From contig NZ_JACHXZ010000001.1 of NCBI RefSeq assembly GCF_014192475.1, forward strand, positions 1,102,110 through 1,166,109: 64,000 bases of DNA. The letters run 5' to 3'. The notes beneath the pieces were generated by a model that worked only from the letters and a program-made list of their open reading frames with translations, made no database searches and had not been told where the DNA came from. Positions 27,311 to 35,471 of this stretch are shown here, in pieces; positions within the stretch are counted from its first letter, which is position 1, and every line of letters starts with the position of its first letter. Both the position numbers and the translations under genes were made by a program. The stretch is from Simiduia aestuariiviva. Its GTDB lineage: Bacteria; Pseudomonadota; Gammaproteobacteria; Pseudomonadales; Cellvibrionaceae.

Positions 27311-29983
27311 ATGCAGCGTCTTGTCTTACTTATTGCCTCCCTGATTCTCTCATCAGTGGTTTTAGCCGAAAGTTTCCGTGTCACCGATATTCGTGTCGAA
27401 GGATTACAGCGGGTTTCCGCCGGCTCTGTTTTTGCCGCGCTGCCTGTGCGTATCGGCGACTTTATGGATACCGTTGAAATTCAAGAGGCGACCCGCTCTC
27501 TATTTGCGACGGGCTATTTTGCCGATATTCAAATAGGTCGTGATGAGGGGGTACTGGTTATCACCGTGAAGGAGCGGCCAGCCATTAGCGAAATCGTGCT
27601 TGAAGGCAATAAAGCCATCAAAACCGAAGATCTCATGAAGGGCCTGCGTGATAACGGCTTATCGGAAGGACAAATCTTCAAGCGCGTGACACTTGAAGGA
27701 CTTGGGCAGGAGCTTCAGCGCCAGTATGTCGCTCAAGGTCGCTACAGTGCCAGCGTTAAAACGGAAGTTATTGATCTACCGCGCAATCAGGTGAAGCTGC
27801 AAATTACCATCGATGAAGGCAAAGTCGCTTCGATCGAGCACATTAATCTCGTCGGCAATAACGCCTTCGATGACGATGAACTTCTGGACTTATTTGAACT
27901 TAAATCTACGGGTTGGCTAAGTTGGATTACCAGTGACAACAAATATGCGCGTGAAAAACTGACGGGCGATATAGAGCGCCTTGAATCACACTATATGGAT
28001 CGCGGCTATTTGAAATTCAGAATGCCTTCGACCCAAGTCTCAGTAAGCCCTGACAAAGAATCGGTTTACATCACCGTTAATATTGAAGAAGGTGAAGTAT
28101 TTAAAATTGGCAAGGTGGAGTTGGCTGGCGATCCAATTTTGCCTGAAGAATATATTCGCATGCTGGTGTTGGTGCGTGAAGGCGATACCTTTTCACAGGT
28201 GTTGATGACCACAACCTCGGATTACATCACTAAACGTTTAGGCAACGAAGGGTATACCTTTGCCGAGGTAAAAGGTATACCCGAATTAAATCAAGAAACA
28301 GGATTGGTGGATGTGACTTTCTTCATCGATCCAGGCAAGCGCGCCTATGTGCGCCGGGTTGAATTCCGTGGCAACACCAAGACTAAAGACGAAGTCTTAC
28401 GCCGGGAAATGCGTCAGATGGAAGGCGCTTCAGCTAAAAATACGGACATCGAATATTCGAAGTTAAAGCTTGAGCGCTTGGGATTTTTTAAAGAAGTCCA
28501 AGTCGAAACTAACGAAGTGCCTGGCACAGCTGATTTGGTAGACGTAGAGTATACCGTTGAAGAGCAGCCTTCAGGATCCATTGGCGCGACTGTCGGCTAT
28601 GCACAGGGCACAGGCTTGGTGCTTGGCGGTAATATTCAGCAAAACAATTGGCTTGGCACCGGTAAACGCGTGGGTATTTCGGTTAACACCAGCAAATATC
28701 AACAGGTATATAGCTTCAATTATATGGATCCCTATTTCACGGTTGATGGCGTCAGTCGTGGATTCAGTGTGTTCTACCGCGCCACCGATTTTAGTCAGAT
28801 TAACGTTGCCAGCTATTCTACCAACACCTACGGCGCGAATTTGAATTTTGGCTACCCCATTTCAGAGGTTGAGCGTTTAGGTTTTGGTATTGGTTATACC
28901 AACATGTATATTAAGACTGGCAGTCGCGCAGTACAGGAGATTAGACGAAGTCCGAATCTCATTGAAGGTATTGATAGCAATTTCATCACCGAATCAGATC
29001 TGCAAACGCTCATTGATGAAGTGAATGCCGCTAATACAAACCCCATCTCGGGTGGCGCACCTGCTCTAGATTTCAGTAGCCCCATTGACGAAGTTGTCAA
29101 CACACTGAACAACCCGGAAGGCTTTATTGATGCCAACGGCGACCGCTTCGACAGCTTCCCGTTTACGCTGTCTTGGGCGAAGTCCACATTAAACCGTGGT
29201 CAGCTGGCAACCCGTGGTTCGTCGCACAATCTGTCGTTGGAGTTTTCAGTACCCGGCAGCGACATGGAGTTTTATAAGCTCCGCTACTCGGGCCAATATT
29301 TCCAGCCAATTTATGGCGATTTTACCCTGCGTTTCAGGGGTGATCTTGGCTACGCAGATTCCTACGGCAAAACCAGCATTCTGCCGTTCTTTGAGCACTT
29401 CTATGCCGGTGGCTTCGGCTCGGTGCGGGGCTTTAAGCGCAACACTCTTGGCCCGCGCAGTACGCCGGCGGCTACTTACGATGTGGTTGGCCCCTATTTT
29501 GGTGCCCAGGGCCCGGGCGTAGGTGCAGAAGATACCGATGGCGATGGCAGCTACGATACTTTCCAGGGTGGCTACATTTTGTGTGACCAAACCCGGGACG
29601 TTATTTATAAACAGGGTGCTGATGTTTGTATTCAGGATAAATTGCGCGCCAGTGTAATTGGCCGCGATGATCTGCCCTTCGGTGGTAACGTGTTGATCGA
29701 AGGCAGTGTTGAATTGCTGTTCCCGCTGCCGTTTATTGAAGATCAGCGTATGCTGCAAACAGCGTTCTTTGTGGACACAGGTAACGTATTTAACACCAAC
29801 TGCGGTTTTTATCAGCAAAACTGTTTTGACGTAGACCCAGGCAAGCTGTCGGCCTCTTACGGCATTGGTTTGACATGGATTAGTGGATTTGGACCTTTGA
29901 CCTTTAGTTTGTCGCGGCCTTTCCAATATAATCCAGAAGATGAGCGCGAGACTTTCCAGTTTTCACTGGGTACCGCATTTTAA
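27311..29983 (+). CDS. bamA: Outer membrane protein assembly factor BamA
   Basis: Core of the beta-barrel assembly machine, 890 aa, about 80 longer than E. coli BamA. A signal peptide (residues 1-19, ending VVLA) is followed by five POTRA domains (~20-420) and a 16-strand barrel. The barrel lid motif VRGF is present in GGFGSVRGFKRN. Extra length lies in barrel loops: an insertion near residues 555-605 (around DEVNAANTNPISGG) and one just after VRGF with a Cys pair and a DTDGDGSYD acidic motif. A further Cys pair (NTNCGFYQQNC) sits near residue 840. The chain ends in Phe (FSLGTAF), the outer-membrane signature. Confidence 0.97.
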   Translation: MQRLVLLIASLILSSVVLAESFRVTDIRVEGLQRVSAGSVFAALPVRIGDFMDTVEIQEATRSLFATGYFADIQIGRDEGVLVITVKERPAISEIVLEGNKAIKTEDLMKGLRDNGLSEGQIFKRVTLEGLGQELQRQYVAQGRYSASVKTEVIDLPRNQVKLQITIDEGKVASIEHINLVGNNAFDDDELLDLFELKSTGWLSWITSDNKYAREKLTGDIERLESHYMDRGYLKFRMPSTQVSVSPDKESVYITVNIEEGEVFKIGKVELAGDPILPEEYIRMLVLVREGDTFSQVLMTTTSDYITKRLGNEGYTFAEVKGIPELNQETGLVDVTFFIDPGKRAYVRRVEFRGNTKTKDEVLRREMRQMEGASAKNTDIEYSKLKLERLGFFKEVQVETNEVPGTADLVDVEYTVEEQPSGSIGATVGYAQGTGLVLGGNIQQNNWLGTGKRVGISVNTSKYQQVYSFNYMDPYFTVDGVSRGFSVFYRATDFSQINVASYSTNTYGANLNFGYPISEVERLGFGIGYTNMYIKTGSRAVQEIRRSPNLIEGIDSNFITESDLQTLIDEVNAANTNPISGGAPALDFSSPIDEVVNTLNNPEGFIDANGDRFDSFPFTLSWAKSTLNRGQLATRGSSHNLSLEFSVPGSDMEFYKLRYSGQYFQPIYGDFTLRFRGDLGYADSYGKTSILPFFEHFYAGGFGSVRGFKRNTLGPRSTPAATYDVVGPYFGAQGPGVGAEDTDGDGSYDTFQGGYILCDQTRDVIYKQGADVCIQDKLRASVIGRDDLPFGGNVLIEGSVELLFPLPFIEDQRMLQTAFFVDTGNVFNTNCGFYQQNCFDVDPGKLSASYGIGLTWISGFGPLTFSLSRPFQYNPEDERETFQFSLGTAF

Positions 29984-30044
29984 ATTCAGGAAAACTCAGC
30001 GCTGCGCCTTGGTGTAGCACACATTAGTAGAACGGAGAATAAAA

Positions 30045-30557
30045 GTGTCTAAACTGAATTCAATTTTAATTTTGACTGTCGCATTATTAGCTGCACCTTT
30101 AGCCATGGCAGCAGACAAGGTGGTTGTGTTTGACTTGCAGTCGGCGATTTTGAATACCGATGTTGCAAAAAAGCGCATGCAAGATATGCAGGCTAACTCT
30201 GAGTTTGCCTCTATGCAGGCCAAGTTTGAGTCGTTGCGTGCCGAGCTGCAGAAGATGGCCAAGGAAGCTGAAAAAAATGGCGTAACTTGGAATCAAGAGC
30301 AAGCGGCTGAACATCGTAAGAAAATGGAATACGCTCGCGCCGATCTGGAGTTGGTTGTTAAGAAGTTGCAGGCCGAGCGCAATGCAACTGCCCAGCGCGT
30401 GATGGAAGAACTTAATCCAAAGGCCCAAGTAGCCCTCAAAGATGTGATCAGTGCTGAGGGTATTGGCCTCGTGTTGAGCACGCAAACTGCGTACTATGCT
30501 GAGCCCTCGCTTGATATTACCGCTAAGGTTACTGAGAAGCTGAACAAGGCCAAATAG
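30045..30557 (+). CDS. skp: Periplasmic chaperone Skp/OmpH
   Basis: Trimeric holdase that carries unfolded outer-membrane proteins to the Bam complex, 170 aa. GTG start with ACGGAGAA upstream. The signal peptide spans residues 1-22 (ending AMAA), followed by the DKVVVFDLQSAIL strand and a long Lys/Glu-rich coiled-coil arm (~35-130). It lies between bamA and lpxD as usual. A hairpin with a T-rich 3' arm follows. Confidence 0.95.
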   Translation: MSKLNSILILTVALLAAPLAMAADKVVVFDLQSAILNTDVAKKRMQDMQANSEFASMQAKFESLRAELQKMAKEAEKNGVTWNQEQAAEHRKKMEYARADLELVVKKLQAERNATAQRVMEELNPKAQVALKDVISAEGIGLVLSTQTAYYAEPSLDITAKVTEKLNKAK

Positions 30558-30593
30558 TAAACGTGGCTCGGTCGTAAGGCCGCGGCATGCATT

Positions 30594-30626
30594 GAAAAGG
30601 CGATACCTTTCGGGGTTCGCCTTTTC
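30594..30626 (+). terminator. Hairpin between skp and lpxD
   Basis: GAAAAGGCGA (30594-30603) is the exact complement of TCGCCTTTTC (30617-30626) with a 13-base loop. The T-run is inside the 3' arm rather than after it, so this may be a partial terminator or an mRNA-stability element separating bamA-skp from the lipid A genes. Confidence 0.6.
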
Positions 30627-30693
30627 CGGCTTTTGAGGTTGAGCAAATATGCTCAATGTGGGGTGTAATTCATTCGATCAATAAAGGGTGAAA

Positions 30694-31713
30694 ATGGTGG
30701 CCAAATATACCTTGTCTGAATTGGCGCAACTTGTCGGAGCTGAATGGCGTGGCAACCCTGACCACCCGGTAGAGCGCCTTGCAACCTTGTCGCAGGCGAG
30801 GTCAACAGAATTAAGCTTTCTTGCGAATCCACGCTACGCTAAATTCCTAGAAAATACGGGCGCGGGTATTGTTGTATTGCATCCGAAGATGGCCGATCAG
30901 TTTGCTGGGAATGCATTGTTACACCGTGACCCCTACCAATGTTACGCCAAAATTACTGCGTTATTTGCGCCTGCCCCACACTCAGCGGGTGGCGTGCACC
31001 CCAGTGCCGAGGTGGCAGCTGACGCATTTGTGCACCCTCAGGCGACTATTGGGCCCCGTGCTGTTATAGCGTCAGGTGCCCGAATTGAGGCGCAAGCCAT
31101 AATTGGTGCCGCCAGTGTGGTGGGGTCAAATTCAGTTGTTGGCACTAGGTCGCGTTTGGCGGCAAACGTCACCCTGTATGGCCAGGTTTCAATCGGTGAG
31201 GACTGTATCCTGCACAGTGGTGTTGTCATTGGCGCCGATGGTTTTGGTTTTGCACCAACCGGTGAGGATTGGCTTAAAGTCCATCAGCTAGGAGGTGTGC
31301 GCATCGGTAATCAGGTAGAAATTGGCGCAAATACCTGTATCGATTGTGGCGCATTGGACGATACCATTATTGGCAACGATGTGAAGCTCGATAATTTGAT
31401 CCAAATAGGCCACAACGTGGTGATTGGCGATCATACCGCTATCGCGGCACATACCGCGGTGGCCGGCTCTACGCACATTGGCGCGCGCTGTACCATTGCG
31501 GGCTGTGTTGCGATCACCGGACACATCACTATTGCGGATGGCGTGCATGTGTCGGGCGGCACTGTGGTTACTAAATCAATTACTGAAGCCGGTAGTGCCT
31601 GGTCGTCGGGCACGCCGATGTTGGCAACGCCCGATTGGCGTCGTCAAGCAGCGCGCTTTGGACAGCTGGATAAATTGGCTAAGCGAGTGCGCGATTTAGA
31701 GAAGCACCGCTAG
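30694..31713 (+). CDS. lpxD: UDP-3-O-(3-hydroxyacyl)glucosamine N-acyltransferase
   Basis: Third step of lipid A synthesis: adds the second hydroxyacyl chain as an amide, 339 aa. The N-terminal uridine-binding domain (~1-100) is followed by a hexapeptide-repeat beta helix (~105-300) and a C-terminal helix. The catalytic His region is seen in LIQIGHNVVIGDHTAIAAH. GTG 30688, ATG 30694 and GTG 30697 are all in frame; ATG is preferred because AAAGGG then sits at proper distance. First gene of lpxD-fabZ-lpxA. Confidence 0.97.
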   Translation: MVAKYTLSELAQLVGAEWRGNPDHPVERLATLSQARSTELSFLANPRYAKFLENTGAGIVVLHPKMADQFAGNALLHRDPYQCYAKITALFAPAPHSAGGVHPSAEVAADAFVHPQATIGPRAVIASGARIEAQAIIGAASVVGSNSVVGTRSRLAANVTLYGQVSIGEDCILHSGVVIGADGFGFAPTGEDWLKVHQLGGVRIGNQVEIGANTCIDCGALDDTIIGNDVKLDNLIQIGHNVVIGDHTAIAAHTAVAGSTHIGARCTIAGCVAITGHITIADGVHVSGGTVVTKSITEAGSAWSSGTPMLATPDWRRQAARFGQLDKLAKRVRDLEKHR

Positions 31714-31781
31714 GGCTCTAATAATTTACTGTGTATTGCCTGTATTTTGCGGGGAGTACAAGAACACGCTAAGGTACCGAT

Positions 31782-32219
31782 ATGATGGACATCAAAGAAA
31801 TTAAGGAATACCTGCCTCATCGCTACCCCTTCCTGTTGGTGGATCGGGTACTCGAATTGGTAGAGGGTGAGCACATTGTCGCCATAAAAAATGTATCCGC
31901 GAATGAGGATGTATTCAATGGGCATTTTCCACAGGCGCCAATCTTCCCGGGCGTCATGATTATCGAAGCATTAGCGCAGGCGTCTGGAATTCTAGGGTTT
32001 AAGACTTTGGATAAGCGTCCAGCAGATGGCTCAATCTATCTTTTTGCCGGCATCGACGATGTGCGCTTCAAGCGACAAGTAGTGCCCGGAGATCAGCTGC
32101 GGCTCGAGTCTAGGGTAGTGTCTGCAAAGCGCGGCATTTGGAAATTTGATTGCAAGGCCACCGTCGATGGTCAGTTAGTGGCTTCTGCTTTGATTTTGTG
32201 TGCAGACCGTCAGGTGTAA
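31782..32219 (+). CDS. fabZ: 3-hydroxyacyl-ACP dehydratase FabZ
   Basis: Hot-dog-fold dehydratase of fatty acid synthesis, 145 aa. [13 protein letters not shown] near the N terminus and [19 protein letters not shown], with the catalytic His and Glu, are diagnostic. It competes with LpxA for hydroxyacyl-ACP, which explains its place between lpxD and lpxA. Two adjacent ATG codons (31782, 31785) are possible starts. Unusually, 129 non-coding bases separate it from lpxA. Confidence 0.98.
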   Translation: MMDIKEIKEYLPHRYPFLLVDRVLELVEGEHIVAIKNVSANEDVFNGHFPQAPIFPGVMIIEALAQASGILGFKTLDKRPADGSIYLFAGIDDVRFKRQVVPGDQLRLESRVVSAKRGIWKFDCKATVDGQLVASALILCADRQV

Positions 32220-32224
32220 TTATC

Positions 32225-32230
32225 TATAAT
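32225..32230 (+). promoter_or_regulatory. Candidate -10 box upstream of lpxA
   Basis: A perfect TATAAT lies 6 bases after the fabZ stop, inside an unusually long 129-base gap before lpxA. I see no good -35 at 16-18 bp spacing. It may mark an internal promoter for the two lpxA genes and the acyltransferase. Confidence 0.3.
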
Positions 32231-32348
32231 CGAGAGTCTGTTTTAGTTGGCTATTTAAATTTTAGGGATTTCTACTGGGGGCGATATTGCCTATGAGATC
32301 CGAGCCAAGCGAAGCAGCGTTTGGGCATTTTATTAGAAGGATGTTGGC

Positions 32349-33119
32349 TTGATAGATCCGCGCGCTATTGTTGACCCCTCCGCTACACTTGCGCCCGATG
32401 TGCAGGTGGGCCCTTTTTCGGTAATTGGTCCTGGGGTGGAAATCGATAGCGGTTGTATCATCGAGTCCCATGTCGTGATCAAAGGCCCCACGCAAATCGG
32501 TAAGCACAATCACATTTTTCAGTTCGCCAGCGTGGGAGAAGCGACGCCCGATTTGAAGTACAACGGTGAGCCTACGCGACTGGTGATAGGTGATCACAAT
32601 GTTATTCGTGAAGGCGTAACATTGCACCGGGGCACGGTACAAGATCGCAGCGAAACCACCATTGGCAACCATAATTTACTGATGGTCTATGCACATGTGG
32701 GGCACGACAGTGTGGTGGGTAATCATTGCGTCATAGTGAATAACGCCGCCCTTGCCGGGCATGTTCATGTTGGCGATTGGGCAATTTTAGGTGGTTTCAC
32801 GCTTGTTCATCAATTTTGCAAAATTGGCGCGCACGCTTTTACGGCCATGGGGTCGGCCATAGGTAAAGATGTTCCTGCGTATGTAACTGTTTCAGGCAAC
32901 CCCGCCGAAGCAAAGAGCATTAATACCGAGGGATTGCGGCGTCGCGGTTTTAGTAAAGAGCAACTCGCCACGTTAAACAAAGCATTTAAACTGATCTACC
33001 GGCGTGGATTGCGTCTGGAAGAAGCCCTGGCAAGCCTTGAAGAAATGGCCGTCAACGAAGCCGCGCTCACGGCACTGATAGATTCACTGCGCAGCTCTGA
33101 GCGGGGCATAGTGCGCTGA
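32349..33119 (+). CDS. lpxA: UDP-GlcNAc 3-O-acyltransferase LpxA, canonical copy
   Basis: First step of lipid A synthesis: transfers a 3-hydroxyacyl chain from ACP to UDP-GlcNAc, 256 aa, hexapeptide-repeat beta helix. TTG start (TTGATAGATCCG) with AAGGATG upstream. All E. coli catalytic and binding positions that I can align are kept: Asp74 and Lys76 (DLKYNGE), His99 (LHRGT), His122 and His125 (AHVGHD), His144, His160, Asn198 and Glu200 (NTEG), Arg204-Arg205. The ruler position equivalent to E. coli Gly173 is Met (TAMGS), as in P. aeruginosa, predicting a C10 rather than C14 hydroxyacyl chain. A diverged second copy follows after 10 bases. Confidence 0.96.
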   Translation: MIDPRAIVDPSATLAPDVQVGPFSVIGPGVEIDSGCIIESHVVIKGPTQIGKHNHIFQFASVGEATPDLKYNGEPTRLVIGDHNVIREGVTLHRGTVQDRSETTIGNHNLLMVYAHVGHDSVVGNHCVIVNNAALAGHVHVGDWAILGGFTLVHQFCKIGAHAFTAMGSAIGKDVPAYVTVSGNPAEAKSINTEGLRRRGFSKEQLATLNKAFKLIYRRGLRLEEALASLEEMAVNEAALTALIDSLRSSERGIVR

Positions 33120-33129
33120 GTTAGTCTCC

Positions 33130-33900
33130 ATGATTCACCCATCTGCAATTATTGATCCCTCAGCGCGCATCGCTGACGATGTTCGCATCGGTCCCTACAC
33201 GGTTATAGGCGGCGACGTAACCATTGGCGGTGGCACCCGCATCGGCTCCCATGTGGTTATTCACGGTCCTGCGGCTATTGGTAAAGACAATCGGATATTT
33301 CAATTTGCGTCATTGGGTGAAGAGCCTCAGGACCTCAGTTACAAGGGTGAGGGCACACGCCTGGAAATCGGTGATCGCAACATCATTCGCGAATATGTTT
33401 CATTTAATCGCGGCACCACCAAGGGCGGGGGCTTGACGCAGATTGGTGATGATAATTTGTTTATGGCCTATTGCCATATTGGGCACGACAGCGCGGTGGG
33501 GAGCAAAAATGTATTTGCTAACTCTGCATCCTTGGCTGGCCATGTCACTGTGGGCGACCAGTGCACCTTGGGTGGATTTACGCTAGTCCACCAGTTTACA
33601 GCGCTGGGGTCCCATGCATTTACCAGTATGGGCGCAGCGATCAATCGCGATGTCCCGCCCTTTGTCATCGTGTCTGGAAATTACGCACGTTCCTATGGAA
33701 TTAATAAAGTGGGTCTGAAGCGCAAAGGCTTTAGCGCCGACTGTATTGCTGCCATTTTAACGGCGTACAAGTTAATGGTGCGCAACCGTCACTCCCGCCA
33801 GCAAGCCTTTGAAAAGCTCGAACCGTTGATCGCACAGTATGATGCCGTGGCCGAGTTTGTAAGCTTTATCGAAAACAGTGCGCGCGGAATTGTGAAGTAA
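33130..33900 (+). CDS. lpxA: Second, diverged LpxA-family acyltransferase
   Basis: Also 256 aa and alignable to the upstream copy without gaps, but only about half identical by eye, so it is not a recent duplicate. The general-base His125 and His122 (CHIGHD), His144, His160 and Asp74 are present, so it should be active. It differs from E. coli and from copy 1 at Lys76 (Ser in DLSYKGE), His99 (Asn in FNRGT), Glu200 (Val in NKVGL) and Arg205 (Lys). The ruler residue is Met (TSMGA), predicting a short acyl chain. With gnnA/gnnB-like genes nearby, a role in N-acylating UDP-GlcNAc3N is an attractive inference. The stop shares one base with the next gene's ATG. Confidence 0.9.
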   Translation: MIHPSAIIDPSARIADDVRIGPYTVIGGDVTIGGGTRIGSHVVIHGPAAIGKDNRIFQFASLGEEPQDLSYKGEGTRLEIGDRNIIREYVSFNRGTTKGGGLTQIGDDNLFMAYCHIGHDSAVGSKNVFANSASLAGHVTVGDQCTLGGFTLVHQFTALGSHAFTSMGAAINRDVPPFVIVSGNYARSYGINKVGLKRKGFSADCIAAILTAYKLMVRNRHSRQQAFEKLEPLIAQYDAVAEFVSFIENSARGIVK

Positions 33901-34838
33901 TGGATTCGTCCCGCCCAGAGTTTTCATTTGCTATGTTGCATCCTCGCTATTGGTTTTTGTGGTGCGCCTTTGGTTTGTGTGCGCTCACTGCTTGTTTGCC
34001 GTACCGCGTTCAATTGGCGATGGGGCGAGGCATTGGCATATTGTTCCATCACTTCGCTCGTGATCGTCGAGCGGTGGCTGCGATCAATCTCGCATTGTGC
34101 TTTCCAGATTTAACCGAGGCAGAGCGAACCCGGTTGCTGCGCGCTAATATGGAGGCCATGGGTATCGGTCTGATCGAGCAAAACATGGGCTGGTTCATGC
34201 CGCGTAGCAGGTTGCGCAATTTGATTGCGGTGGAAGGGTTGGAGCATATTACTGCGCTGGGCGACCAAGGGGCCATAATCGTGACGCGCCATACGAGCAG
34301 TGTGCAGTTAGCCGTGGTCGCCGCGACGATTTTTCATCCTTTCGCGGGCATGTATCGCCGCCATAAGAACTTGGTGATGGATTTTGTTCAGCGCAAGTGC
34401 CGCGAGCGGATGAATGAGGCGTGTGAGGCCTTTGAGCGCAAAGAAGTGCGCACCATGCTCCGGTTCTTGCGTCAGGGCAGCCGAGTACTATACGCGCCCG
34501 ATCAGGATTACGGGATTAAGCAGGGGGTATGGGCCAGTTTTTTTGGTGTCAAAGCCGCTACCGTAACCGCGACCTCTCGATTTGCAAAGCTGGGCAAGGC
34601 GCGCGTCATTATGATGGATTTTGTTCGATTGCCGGGGCTGCAGGGTTACAAATTGACCTTAGGTGCCCCCCTAGAGCAATTTCCTAGTGACGATGAGCAG
34701 GCCGATGTGCAGCGGGTAAATGACTTGCTGGAAGCGCAAATTCGCCGTGTGCCGGAGCAATATCTATGGGTTCATCGACGGTTTAAAACGCGCCCAGAAG
34801 GCGAGCCTAAATACTACCCACCTAAACGTAAAAGGTGA
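33900..34838 (+). CDS. Lipid A late acyltransferase family protein (LpxL/HtrB-like), altered motif
   Basis: 312-aa inner-membrane LPLAT-family protein with an N-terminal hydrophobic segment (~15-35) and the conserved LYAPDQDYG and WVHRRFKTRP blocks. Members normally carry HX4(D/E) (E. coli LpxL His132/Glu137); here His131 is followed at +5 by Gln136 (RHTSSVQLA). Activity may be changed or reduced. Its start overlaps the second lpxA stop by one base (TAATG), so the two are coupled and it probably acts in the same lipid A pathway. A late acyltransferase between lpxA and lpxB is unusual. Confidence 0.88.
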   Translation: MDSSRPEFSFAMLHPRYWFLWCAFGLCALTACLPYRVQLAMGRGIGILFHHFARDRRAVAAINLALCFPDLTEAERTRLLRANMEAMGIGLIEQNMGWFMPRSRLRNLIAVEGLEHITALGDQGAIIVTRHTSSVQLAVVAATIFHPFAGMYRRHKNLVMDFVQRKCRERMNEACEAFERKEVRTMLRFLRQGSRVLYAPDQDYGIKQGVWASFFGVKAATVTATSRFAKLGKARVIMMDFVRLPGLQGYKLTLGAPLEQFPSDDEQADVQRVNDLLEAQIRRVPEQYLWVHRRFKTRPEGEPKYYPPKRKR

Positions 34839-34896
34839 GTGAGCGCCGTAAAGGTGTATGCCTCAAATTAATGAGGCCGACCGACAAATGGCGATC

Positions 34897-35349
34897 TTAA
34901 AGTGGCAGAGCAGTGGTGTACTTCATGCTTTCCATGGCAAAACTTGAACTCACATCGGCAAGTTTCACTTGGCTGACAAGCCGCTTATAAAAGGCGTCAT
35001 AAGCTTTGATGTCCGATACCACCACCCTCAATAAATAATCAACATCGCCACTCATGCGATAGGCCTCCATCACTTCGGGCATATTCTGCAATGCCCGAGA
35101 AAATTCATTCAGCCATTCGTCGTTGTGTTGATCGGTGCGAATGAATACAAAGACGTCTACTCCCAGATCGAGCTTTTCGCGTGAAAGCAGTGCCACCCGC
35201 TGTTGGATGAACCCCTGCGCCTCAAGCTGCTGAATGCGTCGCCAGCAAGGGCTGGTGGTCAGATTGATTCGTTCAGCAATGGCCTGCACCGACAAGGTCG
35301 CATCTCGTTGAAGCAGGGATAGGATTTGGCGGTCTACACTATCCAGCAT
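34897..35349 (-). CDS. Lrp/AsnC family transcriptional regulator
   Basis: 150-aa regulator. N-terminal winged helix-turn-helix (LDSVDRQILSLLQRDATLS, then ERINLTTSPCWRRIQQLEAQG) and a C-terminal RAM/ligand domain (~70-145). Likely senses an amino acid and controls the divergent PLP-enzyme gene; the 122-base spacer contains several matching inverted repeats. It also interrupts the usual lpxA-lpxB order. Not Lrp itself, judging by length and divergence. Confidence 0.92.
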   Translation of the reverse strand: MLDSVDRQILSLLQRDATLSVQAIAERINLTTSPCWRRIQQLEAQGFIQQRVALLSREKLDLGVDVFVFIRTDQHNDEWLNEFSRALQNMPEVMEAYRMSGDVDYLLRVVVSDIKAYDAFYKRLVSQVKLADVSSSFAMESMKYTTALPL

Positions 35350-35355
35350 AAAATT

Positions 35356-35418
35356 CCTAAATATCCTTACATTAGGGTAAATAATACCCTAGTTATAGGT
35401 GATTGAGGTATTTTTAGG
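35356..35418. promoter_or_regulatory. Candidate Lrp-family operator cluster
   Basis: Central inverted repeat TAGGGTA-5 bases-TACCCTA (35373-35391), flanked by CCTAAATATCC (35356-35366) and its near inverse GGTATTTTTAGG (35407-35418). The block lies between the divergent regulator and class V aminotransferase genes. AT-rich, multi-site palindromes are typical of Lrp/AsnC octamer binding. Autoregulation plus control of the enzyme gene is the expected logic. Confidence 0.55.
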
Positions 35419-35471
35419 CAAATATTTCGGGCTATCCAAGCATAAAATAGCTAGAAATTCACGGCGACCGG

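Noticed and set aside
29246-29926. 226-codon minus-strand ORF inside bamA
   Set aside because: Antisense shadow of the BamA barrel; no ribosome site or family features.
32349-33900. Assembly duplication as the explanation for two lpxA genes
   Set aside because: The copies differ throughout at protein and nucleotide level, so they cannot be a duplicated read or recent copy.
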